The notes below the pieces were generated by a model. The model did not search any database. It was given only the letters and a program-made list of their open reading frames with translations, and had not been told where the DNA came from. The position numbers and the translations under genes are program-made. 64,000 nt of DNA from NCBI RefSeq assembly GCF_009796285.1, contig NZ_CP047020.1, positions 4,588,001-4,652,000 of the forward strand, in the 5' to 3' direction. Positions 8,581-16,195 of this stretch are shown here, piece by piece. The DNA comes from Streptomyces broussonetiae. GTDB lineage: Bacteria > Actinomycetota > Actinomycetes > Streptomycetales > Streptomycetaceae. Numbering within the stretch: position 1 is the stretch's first letter; each line of letters starts with the position of its first letter.

Positions 8581-8922
8581 TCAGTTGGAGTCGGCGCAGG
8601 GCACGCACGCGCCGAGAGCGGCGGGGATGACGTATCCGGCATCGCGCCGGCAGGTGGGGCAGATGCGGCGGGCACGGTTGGCCCGGGCGAGCGCGGACCA
8701 CCGGCCCGGTGTCATCGGCCGGACGGGCTTTGCGCGGTCGATGCGGTAGAGGTAGGCGACCAGCGGGCCTCGCTTGCGGCGGGGACGCTGAACTTCGGCG
8801 GCCACGTCCTGACCGCCCGGGCGCAGCCCCATCGCGCGGAGCTGTCTGCGGGTGGCCAGTCCGTCAGGGGCGAGCCGCCACCGGTACACCGGCAGCGAGC
8901 CACCCACCGGAGTGGCGGTCAT
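8581..8922 (-). CDS. small zinc-binding RRQRL-type protein of the transfer module
   Basis: The 113-residue protein has a basic motif TRRQLRAMGLRPGGQ near residues 24-38, a conserved arginine-rich centre and a C-terminal zinc-ribbon-like pair CPTC (about 91-94) and CVPC (about 107-110). Such proteins, named for their RRQRL motif, are recurrent in AICE and Streptomyces plasmid transfer operons; their function is unknown. Its start overlaps the stop of the upstream Spd-like gene by 4 bp (ATGA), so the two are coupled. Confidence 0.75.
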   Translation of the reverse strand: MTATPVGGSLPVYRWRLAPDGLATRRQLRAMGLRPGGQDVAAEVQRPRRKRGPLVAYLYRIDRAKPVRPMTPGRWSALARANRARRICPTCRRDAGYVIPAALGACVPCADSN

Positions 8923-9932
8923 CCGTGACTCGTTCCGGCGAGGTCAACGGGGACGCCGTTGACGCTCCCGCGTAGTTCGGCGTACCGGGTGGAGACCCAG
9001 CCGACCGACCAGCCGCACAGCTCCGCTGCCTGACGCACCGACAGGCCCTCGGCTTGTGCGGCGGCCACGATGGCGCGCGCGTCGTCCTCCGGGAGCTTGT
9101 CCGTGACCGGGCCGCCGGACAGCAGCGCGGCGCGTTCACGCGCGGCCCGCTGCTCCCGCTCCGCCCGTTCACGGCGCTCTCGCTCCACGCGCTCACGCCG
9201 GTCGCGTTCGGCGCGTTCGGCGGCCTCCCGTTCACGGCGTTCACGCTCCACCCGGAGCTGTTCACGCTCGCGCTCCTGGCGTTCACGCTCCTCGCGCTCG
9301 GCACGTTCCCGGGCCTGCTCGCGCTCGCGTTCCTCGCGCCGTGCGGTGGCCTCCCGCTCGGCCTGTTCACGGGCCAGGCGGGCTTCGTGCTCGCGCTGTT
9401 CACGGGCCAGCGCCGCCGTGTGCTCGCGTTCCTCGCGGGCCCGCCGCGCGGCTTCCTCGCGCCGCTCGATCGCGGCCCGCTCGCGGGCTTCCCGTTCGGC
9501 TTGCTGCTTGGCTTCCAGCTCCACCACGGCGGCGGTGATCGCGCGCCGGTAGGCAAGCCCGGTCTCGGCCGTGACGATCAGCAGCAGCGGCGCGACCGCG
9601 TGCACGGCCACGCCCACCAGGTCGTTCTTCAAGGCGGAGTCGGCGACGTTGAGGGCGAGCGTCATGCAGCCGGTCATCCACCGCAGCGCGATCGGCCACT
9701 TGCCGCCATGGCCCCCGAGCCGGGCGAGCACCGCGTCAAGGCGGACCACGATGACCACCGCCGCATCGACAACGAGGGGCAGGATGGGCGCGGTCCAGGC
9801 CCACCGATCGGGCGTGTGCGCGGCGGCGAGCGGGGTCACGGTGAGGACCGAGTAGAGCATGGCCCCGAACACGATCAGCCACGTCCCGACGCTCAGCGCC
9901 TTCTCCGCTGAACGGACTTGAACAGCGTTCAT
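8919..9932 (-). CDS. DUF2637/Spd-like membrane protein with long charged helix
   Basis: A 337-residue spread-type protein. Residues 1-140 hold four or so hydrophobic helices typical of DUF2637. Residues about 145-270 are an almost uninterrupted run of Glu, Arg and Ala (repeats such as EREREQARERAER), expected to form a long coiled coil or single alpha helix. Residues about 275-320 form a helix-turn-helix (GLSVRQAAELCGWSVGWVST). The layout suggests a membrane protein that reaches DNA or the Tra ATPase through a rigid rod. It overlaps neighbours on both sides by 4 bp. Confidence 0.8.
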   Translation of the reverse strand: MNAVQVRSAEKALSVGTWLIVFGAMLYSVLTVTPLAAAHTPDRWAWTAPILPLVVDAAVVIVVRLDAVLARLGGHGGKWPIALRWMTGCMTLALNVADSALKNDLVGVAVHAVAPLLLIVTAETGLAYRRAITAAVVELEAKQQAEREARERAAIERREEAARRAREEREHTAALAREQREHEARLAREQAEREATARREEREREQARERAEREERERQEREREQLRVERERREREAAERAERDRRERVERERRERAEREQRAARERAALLSGGPVTDKLPEDDARAIVAAAQAEGLSVRQAAELCGWSVGWVSTRYAELRGSVNGVPVDLAGTSHG

Positions 9933-10186
9933 GCAGCGCCACCCCGGTGCACGTCCGTGGCCTGGTTCGCCAGCGCGGCCAGCAGCCGGCGGCGGGCCCG
10001 GCGGATACGCCGCACGTCCAGCTCCGTGGGGGTGCGGTCAAGGGTGATGATCTGCGCGTCCAACAGGTCGACGTCCGCGAGGATCGCGGGCATCTCCAGC
10101 TCGATCGCGTCCAGCTCGGCGTCCGTCGGCTCGATGAAGTCGGCGAACGCGGTAACAGCGTCCTGAACAGTGACGATGTGGTTCAT
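9929..10186 (-). CDS. DUF6284-like small protein of the transfer operon
   Basis: An 85-residue acidic-then-basic protein (FADFIEPTDAELDAIELEMP followed by VRRIRRARRRLLAAL). It resembles the DUF6284 proteins that accompany Spd genes in AICEs; function unknown. The ATG at 10186 is chosen because the sequence beginning MNHIVTVQDAV matches the usual start; the frame continues upstream without clear conservation. It overlaps the DUF2637 gene by 4 bp. Confidence 0.65.
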   Translation of the reverse strand: MNHIVTVQDAVTAFADFIEPTDAELDAIELEMPAILADVDLLDAQIITLDRTPTELDVRRIRRARRRLLAALANQATDVHRGGAA

Positions 10187-10382
10187 TGGGTCGTGGTCTC
10201 CCTTGCAGGTGGAACGGCCCGAACAGCGGTCCCGGTGTTCGCGCACCGGGGCCGCGCGCCGTTGAGAGGGGAAGTGCCGCACGTGAGGTGTGCGACGGGC
10301 CGCGCGAGGGGCGGCCTGTGCCCCGGGCCGGATTCGATCTGGTGCCCTTCACGGCTGGATGCCGGGGCTTGTTGGGGCGGGG

Positions 10383-10766
10383 TTAGCGCTGGACGACGTC
10401 CTTGCCCATGTCGCGGTGCTGGACGCTCACCGTGTGCCCGGCGGCGGTCAGCCGGTCGGCGAGCGCGCGGGCGAAGGTAGGAGCGCGGTGGCGCCCGCCG
10501 GCGCAGCCGTCGGCGACCGTGACCGTTCCGGCGCTGGGGCCGGCGGCGAACGCGGCCACCGCCGTGGCGGTCGCCTCGACCAGTGCGGCGATGCCGGGCG
10601 TGCCCATCACGGCGACACGGACCGGTTCATCATCGGCGGTCATGCACCGCAGTTCCGGTGACACGTGCGGGTCACGGAAGTGGTGACGCAGGTCGATCGT
10701 GAGATGCGCCGACGGAGGCGCGTCATGCAGATAGCCGAACGAGACAATCTCGACATTCGCGGCCAT
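10383..10766 (-). CDS. stand-alone RapZ C-terminal-domain-like protein
   Basis: A 127-residue protein that aligns by eye with the C-terminal domain of RapZ/YvcJ: SFGYLHDAP, DLRHHFRDPH, and VTVADGCAGGRHRAPTFAR compare with the SFGFKYG, D.R.L.NP and IGCTGGRHRSV elements of RapZ. The N-terminal P-loop kinase domain of RapZ is absent. In RapZ this domain binds RNA and a metabolite; in the element its job is unknown. It is the first gene of the long minus-strand operon, facing the KorSA-like repressor gene. ATG at 10766. Confidence 0.7.
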   Translation of the reverse strand: MAANVEIVSFGYLHDAPPSAHLTIDLRHHFRDPHVSPELRCMTADDEPVRVAVMGTPGIAALVEATATAVAAFAAGPSAGTVTVADGCAGGRHRAPTFARALADRLTAAGHTVSVQHRDMGKDVVQR

Positions 10767-11177
10767 GCGGACTCCAAGAGACGAAGGGTGTGGTTCCGGC
10801 TCCCCTCGGCGCTGCTCGTACGAGACGAGCAGCGGAGGCAACCGGCCGCAGTGAGCTGCGGTGGATGAGTGGTCTCTTTCGGGGACGCGGCTGCCGGATC
10901 AAGGAACAGCTCGCTAGGGCCCCGTTGTAGGCAGAGACCTGACCTTTCGGTCTGCCATCCGGACTGCCAAGGGATCGCCCCCGAAACGGCGACTGTCCGG
11001 TGCCCTCGGCCCGCTCTGTCCCGGGCCCCTTGATCTCGACGAAGCACGTCGAGACCCAGCACCCTCCGATCCGTCGAACCGACCGGCGGGCACATCCCTA
11101 AGGTTCCCTAGGGTTCCTTGTGGTGTCAAGCGGTAAGGTAGGGAACCTCAGGGAAGTGACGAAAAGGAGCAGGCGTG
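10767..11177. promoter_or_regulatory. divergent control region of the element with repressor-type repeats
   Basis: This 411-bp non-coding stretch separates the minus-strand transfer/replication operon from the GntR repressor gene. At 11099-11119 it has two inverted halves related to aggttccct/agggttcct, and at 11136-11155 a further copy taggtagggaacctcaggg-like. The repeats lie just upstream of the repressor start, so they are likely its operators and support autoregulation. Confidence 0.6.
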
Positions 11178-11936
11178 ATGGCAGGCCAGGCCGACAACCG
11201 GGCGCCGTACGCGAAGATTGCCGCCCACTACACAGAGCTGATTACGTCTGGCCAGCTAGAGCCAGGCACCCTCTTGCCGAGCATCAAGAACCTCGCGGAA
11301 GAGTGGAAAGTGAGTACCGCGACGGCAGAAAAGGCCCTGCGCAAGCTCCGCAACGAGGGGCTTGTACGAGGGATTCACGGAATCGGGACAGAGGTCTTGG
11401 ACCAGCCTGCTCCCATGTCATCGGGGTCCCAGCGTCAGGACCGGGGGCGCCGTACCGGATCTAGCTGGGGGGCAGGCGAAAGGTCCGACTCACACCAAGC
11501 GGCCGTCGTGTCCGCCCCCCCTGATGTGGCCCAAGCGCTGGACATTCAGCCCGGCTCCGAGGTGATCCGCCGAAGCCGGGTGTACCGAGACCGGCACGGC
11601 ATCGTGGCTCACAGCACGTCATGGATTCCCGCCCGCTACGGGAAGTTGATCCCGCAGCTAGCCGAGTGCGAGCGACTGACCGGGGGAACCTCGCTTCAGC
11701 TCATCGCCCAGGTGACCGGCAACCCGATCAGTCACCGCGTCGACACGGCTTCAGCCCGCCTGGTGACACCGGAGTACGCGCAGCTCTTGGAGTTGGACCC
11801 CGAACAGCCGCCGACGGAACCCGTGGTCGTGATGACTGCGAAGTTCGTGGACAGCGAAGGGACCATCGTGGAATACGGCGTGGACCTCGGAGGCCCGGGC
11901 CGTACGTGGCGCACGGAGTCGGAGGTGGCCTCGTGA
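11178..11936 (+). CDS. GntR-family repressor, KorSA-like
   Basis: The 252-residue regulator has an N-terminal winged helix (about 8-75: GQLEPGTLLPSIKNLAEEW, STATAEKALRKLRNEGLV) and a C-terminal UTRA ligand domain (from about 105). KorSA of pSAM2 belongs to this group and silences replication and transfer. The ATG at 11178 is favoured over a GTG one codon upstream because AAGGAG lies 8 bases before it. Repeats upstream suggest autoregulation. Its stop overlaps the GTG of the next gene. Confidence 0.88.
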   Translation: MAGQADNRAPYAKIAAHYTELITSGQLEPGTLLPSIKNLAEEWKVSTATAEKALRKLRNEGLVRGIHGIGTEVLDQPAPMSSGSQRQDRGRRTGSSWGAGERSDSHQAAVVSAPPDVAQALDIQPGSEVIRRSRVYRDRHGIVAHSTSWIPARYGKLIPQLAECERLTGGTSLQLIAQVTGNPISHRVDTASARLVTPEYAQLLELDPEQPPTEPVVVMTAKFVDSEGTIVEYGVDLGGPGRTWRTESEVAS

Positions 11937-12604
11937 CGGTGACGGATGACTCCCTCGCGAACGCCCCCGATGAGCGCCTAGGGTCACTGCTTGTGGCCCG
12001 CAGGGCTGACACAATCACGCTCGAAGCCGAAGCGGAGATGGCCGCCATCTCCCAGACCATGGCGAGACCGATGCCACCACGTCCACCGTTCTGCGTCCTG
12101 ATGGCCGGCCTCCCCGGCTCCGGCAAGACCACCCTTTCCCGTGCCCTCACGGATCGCGGGTTCGTTCGTCTGTGCCCGGATGAAGAGATGTACCGCCGGC
12201 ATGGCGTCTACGGAGTCGACTTCCCACGAGGCACGTTCCCCACCCTTGAGCGGCCCGTGCTCGAAGACGTGGCGCTTGAACTCAGGGAACAGCTCAAGTC
12301 CGGACATGACGTCGTGGTCGACCACGGCTTTTGGACCCCGGCAGATCGGGCGAAATGGCGAGCCATCGCCACCGAAGTCGGCGCCACCCCGGTACTGGTC
12401 TACCTCGCGGCCAGCCACGATGAGCTCTGGGCGAGGATCAGTAAACGCAACGAGTTCCACGCCGACGATCCGAACGCGATCTACTTCTCAGAAAGTGACC
12501 TGCAGCGGTACCGAACCCGGTTCATCCCCCCTCATGAAGACGAACCGCACCTTCTCTACGAGGGCGACACTGCGGATGTGATCGCGGCCATGGAAGCCTC
12601 CTGA
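11933..12604 (+). CDS. zeta-toxin/AAA_33-type P-loop kinase
   Basis: A 223-residue protein with Walker A MAGLPGSGKTTLSRAL (near residue 55), conserved acidic CPDEEMYRRHG, and DHGFWT; the fold class includes zeta toxins, chloramphenicol phosphotransferase and small-molecule kinases. The substrate is unknown. It starts with GTG inside the stop region of the repressor (overlap GTGA) and has GGAGG upstream, so it is translated with the repressor. Similar kinases often accompany AICE repressors in place of the Nudix protein; a toxin-like or stabilising role is speculative. Confidence 0.78.
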   Translation: MTVTDDSLANAPDERLGSLLVARRADTITLEAEAEMAAISQTMARPMPPRPPFCVLMAGLPGSGKTTLSRALTDRGFVRLCPDEEMYRRHGVYGVDFPRGTFPTLERPVLEDVALELREQLKSGHDVVVDHGFWTPADRAKWRAIATEVGATPVLVYLAASHDELWARISKRNEFHADDPNAIYFSESDLQRYRTRFIPPHEDEPHLLYEGDTADVIAAMEAS

Positions 12605-12683
12605 ACTGTCACAGCTCAAGGGCGGCATGCTCCGCGCGTGTTCACCATCGTTCAGCCGAGCGTTGGTGAACAACGGTGAACAG

Positions 12684-13352
12684 CTAACTCACGCCTTCGA
12701 CTGCGGTACGTCGCAGTCGGAGCAGCTCGTTCACGTCTAGGCGGAGGGCTCGTGCTAGCGCGACCACAGTGTCGGCGGAAGGCGGTGGCGCGCTGCTGCT
12801 GAGCGCCTGGCTCACGGTCGTCCTGCCGAGAGATGCGCGCGCTGCCAACTGCACTCGAGACAAGCCGAGGGTGCTACGGCTGACCTCCAGCCGGTTCCTG
12901 AGTTCGGCCAATGCTCGGAGGGCTAGTTCGTCATCGTGCTCAGTCTGGGGAGGCTGCGGTGCCCCGTCATTGCTCATTGCGGGCACGGCTGGGGGCGGGC
13001 TGAACGGCTGCTGGATGGGCGCTGACTGGGCCAGCCGACGAGCGAGCGCGTCATCTGCGTTGTCGCGGTAGCGCAACCACTTGGTCAGTGATGCCTCTCC
13101 GTCTTCGTCCCAAGCTGCCGCCATGGCGCAGATGGTGTCTGTCGAGGGAAGCCGGGTGCCGCTTAGCGCAGCGTAAATCGATGTCTCGCTCGTCATCCAG
13201 CGATCCCCGGCAGCGATGTTGGTGATGCTGATCTTCTGTGCTGCCTTCGTTGAGCCCGCACGAACGATGGCCGAGTGCTGGAGAGCTCGTAGGCGTAGAG
13301 CCAGTTGGCCAAGTGGATGGTTGGGGTCGAGTGGGCGACGCCTGTTCGGCAC
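12684..13352 (-). CDS. double helix-turn-helix regulator (XRE-like)
   Basis: In 222 residues two separate Cro/CI-like HTH regions are seen: an N-terminal one (about 36-80, with TSETSIYAALSGTRLPSTDT) and a C-terminal one (about 155-205, SRVQLAARASLGRTTVSQAL), joined by a Pro/Gln-rich linker. The GTG start has AGGAGGGG just upstream. It converges on the kinase gene. It may be a second control protein of the element, perhaps a transfer or maintenance regulator. Confidence 0.75.
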   Translation of the reverse strand: MPNRRRPLDPNHPLGQLALRLRALQHSAIVRAGSTKAAQKISITNIAAGDRWMTSETSIYAALSGTRLPSTDTICAMAAAWDEDGEASLTKWLRYRDNADDALARRLAQSAPIQQPFSPPPAVPAMSNDGAPQPPQTEHDDELALRALAELRNRLEVSRSTLGLSRVQLAARASLGRTTVSQALSSSAPPPSADTVVALARALRLDVNELLRLRRTAVEGVS

Positions 13353-13550
13353 ATCCCCTCCTGTGGTGACCGGCCTCGGGAACTCCCGGCAACTCCCGCG
13401 AACTCCCGCCAGGCTGCGTCTGCATGCTTATGACACCAGAAATCTGAACAGGCTGACCGCTAAGTGCTGCTATTGAGATGGCCCGTCGGCGGGCGTCCAA
13501 CCAGGCCGACGGGCCACTCAAGGACCGCCACTCCGGAAAGGGGACCCTCA

Positions 13551-13682
13551 ATGGGTAACGTTACGCGTTCGCGAAAGAGCAAGAACCGCAAGAGCCGCCT
13601 CCTCTGCGCAGCCGTGGGAGGTGTGTGCGCGGGTGCCGTGCGTGCGCTGACCGCCTGGCTCATCAACTCTTGGGCGCACTAG
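13551..13682 (+). CDS. 43-residue basic protein next to attR
   Basis: The ATG at 13551 is preceded by a GGAAAGGGGA stretch. The peptide begins with a run of basic residues (RSRKSKNRKSR) followed by a hydrophobic segment (LLCAAVGGVCAGAVRALTAWL). It diverges from the double-HTH gene and is followed by a clean hairpin 15 bp downstream, which supports a real short gene. No family recognised. Confidence 0.4.
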   Translation: MGNVTRSRKSKNRKSRLLCAAVGGVCAGAVRALTAWLINSWAH

Positions 13683-13696
13683 TGCACTAGTAGCGG

Positions 13697-13721
13697 AGCC
13701 GCCAAAGGCCGGTTGGCGGCT
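13697..13721 (+). terminator. 9-bp perfect hairpin after the 43-residue gene
   Basis: Arms agccgccaa (13697-13705) and ttggcggct (13713-13721) pair perfectly around a 7-base loop, 15 bp after the stop of the short gene. Confidence 0.55.
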
Positions 13722-13925
13722 GGCTCTACCAAGATGAACGCGCCGACGGATCACGGGGCTGCTCTTCTTCGTGCCTGAGGGCCCAGGACAACACCGCCGG
13801 GCCCTCTCTGGGCCCTCCGAGGTCGACCGACGACGACCAACAACGACCAACAACGACGCCTCAGCCGCAGGACAGTTGAGGTGCGCGCCCCGCTCACCAG
13901 GGGCAAAAAAACGGGCCCCCCAGAC

Positions 13926-13943
13926 CCAGGGCAAGAAGAAGTA
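13926..13943 (+). repeat. attR core: second copy of the 18-bp repeat
   Basis: Exact copy of ccagggcaagaagaagta at 1421-1438, here followed by a so that the frame would read Lys-Lys-TAA. This is the displaced true end of gpmA; the chromosomal gpmA terminator follows 13 bp later. Confidence 0.85.
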
Positions 13944-13956
13944 AGCGCCCACGCGT

Positions 13957-13999
13957 AAGCCCCCTACCTGCGGTTTCTCCGCTGGGAGGGGGCTTTTCT
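13957..13999 (+). terminator. original gpmA terminator, displaced by the element
   Basis: Arms aagccccctacc (13957-13968) and gggagggggctt (13984-13995), one mismatch, followed by tttc. Its place just after the attR copy of the gpmA end shows what the empty site looked like. Confidence 0.7.
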
Positions 14000-14245
14000 C
14001 TCGCCCTGGGCCGTCTCTGGGCTGTCAGGGCGATGGAGCCGTGCGCTCTGCGGGCTCCGGCTCCTGTCTCCACTCCGCTCTGGCGCCGGCGCTCTGGAGC
14101 ACAGCGACAGCGGACTGGGCCCTGTACGCAGACAGCCCCTTTTGGAGGGTGACAGGCGCTTGGCGCGCCAGTTCTCTGCGGGTGGGGGGGCTTGTCGCTG
14201 TGCTTGGGGGCGGTATGGCCGACGGGCGGAGCCGACTGCCCCCCG

Positions 14246-15319
14246 TCAGGCGGTGTGCTGATAGGCCGGATAGGTGAGGTAGCCGGCGTCGCCGCCCTGG
14301 TAGTACGTGGTCTCGTCGACGGGTGCGATCGGCAGGCCGACGCGGAGGCGTTCGACGAGGTCGGGGTTGGCCAGGAAGCCGCGGCCGAAGCTGATCAGGT
14401 CGGCGCCCAGGCTCAGCCAGTGGTCGGCTTCCTCGCGCCCGGCCTGCTTGGGGCCCATCGGGAAGACCGGATTGACGATCAGGGTCCCGGACCAGGCGCG
14501 GCGCAGACCCAGGAGCACCTCGTCGTCCGTGGTCGCCTCCAGGTGGATGTAGGCGAGTCCGAGACGGGACAGCTCTGTCAGCAAAGCGGTGTTGAGGGCG
14601 AGTGCGTCGGTCTCCTCGACGCCCCAGAAGCCACCCCCCGGGGAGAGGCGGATGCCCGTCCTGGCCGCCCCGATCGCGTCCGCCGTCGCGGCCACGGCCT
14701 CCACGGCGAACCGGATCCGGCCCGCGATCGTGCCGCCGTAGCGGTCGGTGCGCCGGTTGGCGTTGGAGGAGAGGAACTGGGAGATCAAGTAGCCGTTGGC
14801 GCCGTGGAGTTCGACTCCGTCGAAGCCCGCGTCGATCGCGCGTCGAGCCGCCTCGGCGTACGCGTGCACGTGCTCGGGCACCTCGGCGGTGTCCAGTGCG
14901 CGGGGCACGGGTGCGGGCTGCGGGCCGCTCGGGGTGAAGACGTCGCCCACCGCGCCGATCGCAGAGGGACCGACGGGCTGGTGGCCGGTCGTGTCGGGGT
15001 GCGAGACCCGGCCGCCGTGCATGATCTGGGCGAAGATCCGTCCGCCGTTGGTGTGCACGGCGTCGGTCACGGCACGCCACGAGGCGGCCTGTTCGTCGGT
15101 GTGCAGTCCGGGCGTGCCGGGGTTGGACTGTCCGACGAGGCTGGGCTGCACGCCCTCGGACACGATCAGTCCGGCCGTCGCGCGCTGCGCGTAGTACGTC
15201 GCCATGGACGGTGTGGCAAGGCCACCGGCCGCTGCCCTGACACGGGTCATCGGGGCCATCACCATCCGGTTGGGCAGGTGCAGGTCACCGACTCGGTAGC
15301 TGCTGAACAACGTCGTCAT
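14246..15319 (-). CDS. old yellow enzyme-family alkene reductase (NADH:flavin oxidoreductase)
   Basis: A 357-residue FMN-binding TIM barrel that reduces activated C=C bonds with NAD(P)H. Motifs: MAPMTRVRA at the N-terminus, QIMHGGRVSH, the substrate-binding and FMN segment VELHGANGYLISQFLS with NRRTDRYGG, and a phosphate-binding FGRGFLANPDL near the C-terminus. The ATG at 15319 has an AAGGAGGAG site. It diverges from a MerR regulator with an operator-like dyad between, so it is probably induced by an electrophile or oxidative signal. Confidence 0.93.
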   Translation of the reverse strand: MTTLFSSYRVGDLHLPNRMVMAPMTRVRAAAGGLATPSMATYYAQRATAGLIVSEGVQPSLVGQSNPGTPGLHTDEQAASWRAVTDAVHTNGGRIFAQIMHGGRVSHPDTTGHQPVGPSAIGAVGDVFTPSGPQPAPVPRALDTAEVPEHVHAYAEAARRAIDAGFDGVELHGANGYLISQFLSSNANRRTDRYGGTIAGRIRFAVEAVAATADAIGAARTGIRLSPGGGFWGVEETDALALNTALLTELSRLGLAYIHLEATTDDEVLLGLRRAWSGTLIVNPVFPMGPKQAGREEADHWLSLGADLISFGRGFLANPDLVERLRVGLPIAPVDETTYYQGGDAGYLTYPAYQHTA

Positions 15320-15371
15320 GCCGGACTCCTCCTTCGTACGTACTTCGCGTGCCCGGGTGCCGGGCACGGCG

Positions 15372-15410
15372 CTACGCTAAAACCTGACATTGACGTCAGA
15401 GGCAAGTGAC
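15372..15410 (-). promoter_or_regulatory. MerR-type promoter/operator of the OYE gene
   Basis: A dyad ctgacattgacgtcag (15384-15399) sits between a minus-strand TTGCCT (-35-like) and TTAGCG/TAGCGT (-10-like) with 19-20 bp spacing. Over-long spacers with a central dyad are the hallmark of MerR-activated promoters, and the divergent gene encodes a MerR protein. Confidence 0.55.
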
Positions 15411-15438
15411 GTGACGTGGTTCACCCGGGGAGGCAGTC

Positions 15439-15867
15439 GTGCGGATCGGCGAGCTGGCGGCGCGTACCGACGTCAGCGTCCGGTCGCTGCGCTACTACGA
15501 GGAGCAGGGGCTGCTGACCAGCAGCCGCAGCACCAGTGGGCAGCGGCATTACACGGAGGCCGAGGTGGAGCGGGTGCGATTCATTCAGCGCCTGTATGCG
15601 GCGGGCCTGTCCAGCCGCACCATTTCCGAGCTGCTGCCCTGCGTCGAGATGCCCAGCGAGGGCAACTCCGACGCCGCTCTCGAGCGGATGGCACAGGAGC
15701 GTCACCGGCTCTCCGAGTACATCGACGAGCTGGTGCGGACCCGGGACGCATTGGACGGCGTGATGGCCAGGGCCCGGGCCTATCGCGAGAGCCTGCGCAC
15801 TCCGGCCCGCGAGGGTCGGTCCAGCCGCGGCGGAGCCGACGACGGCTCGACCATCCCCCAGGCCTGA
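15439..15867 (+). CDS. MerR-family transcriptional regulator
   Basis: The 142-residue protein starts with a classic MerR winged helix, IGELAARTDVSVRSLRYYEEQGLL, followed by the second half RHYTEAEVERVRFIQRL and a dimerisation coiled coil (about 85-120). There is no metal-binding cysteine loop; a single Cys lies in LLPCVEM. GTG start with GGGGAGG upstream. It faces the OYE reductase gene, its likely target. Confidence 0.9.
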   Translation: MRIGELAARTDVSVRSLRYYEEQGLLTSSRSTSGQRHYTEAEVERVRFIQRLYAAGLSSRTISELLPCVEMPSEGNSDAALERMAQERHRLSEYIDELVRTRDALDGVMARARAYRESLRTPAREGRSSRGGADDGSTIPQA

Positions 15868-16195
15868 TCAGCCACGTCACCTGGCCACGTCACCTCTTGG
15901 CTGAACGCGATCGGGCTCCGGTTCGGGATCATCACCCGACGAGATCCTCGCCGGGGTCCGACTCGTCCGGGCCGGCGTGAAGGAACTCCTCGACAACAAC
16001 TGGCGCGGTCGACCGCTGCTCCGATTAGCGGATGGGAGTGCCCGGCAGCCGGGTGAACGTCCGTGTCCAACAGATCGGCTGCCTGTTGGGCTGGTCAGTC
16101 GTCCGGGCGGGCTGGGTGCTCCTCCCGCCGGGACGGCAGCCCCGGGCGTTGCCCGAGACGAACCCTCGCCCTCTCGAACTCAAAGAAAGCGAGCC
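15868..16195. other. 328-bp intergenic stretch upstream of the chaplin gene
   Basis: No intact gene is recognised. One forward frame (15940-16090) gives a protein-like stretch (DEILAGVRLVRAGVKELL) without a start or family match. It may be a decayed fragment. The chaplin promoter should lie in its right half, but no clear hexamers are seen. Confidence 0.35.

Larger units (their letters stand above)
1421..13943. mobile_element. integrated AICE-type element (about 12.5 kb)
   Basis: The segment is bounded by an exact 18-bp direct repeat and holds, from left to right, a tyrosine integrase, a small HTH excisionase, a repeat-rich putative origin, a helicase-like ATPase, a Prim-Pol protein, an FtsK/TraB-type ATPase, a run of small Spd-like proteins, a KorSA-like GntR repressor and cargo genes. 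This is the module order of actinomycete integrative and conjugative elements of the RepPP replication class. Such elements transfer double-stranded DNA with one FtsK-like pump. Insertion at the 3' end of gpmA rather than a tRNA gene is unusual. All core modules look intact, so the element may be functional. Confidence 0.88.

Noticed and set aside
9054..9911. Plus-strand frames with long Arg/Ser or Ala/Leu runs opposite the Spd-like gene
   Set aside because: They are antisense readings of the Glu/Arg coiled-coil repeats.
1421..13943. tRNA gene as integration site
   Set aside because: No tRNA-like cloverleaf or CCA-type 3' end is present at either repeat; the repeat is the coding end of gpmA.
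14025..14245. Possible small gene between the displaced gpmA terminator and the OYE gene
   Set aside because: The frame is only an extension of an OYE shadow; no start, ribosome site or family signature was found in these 220 bp.
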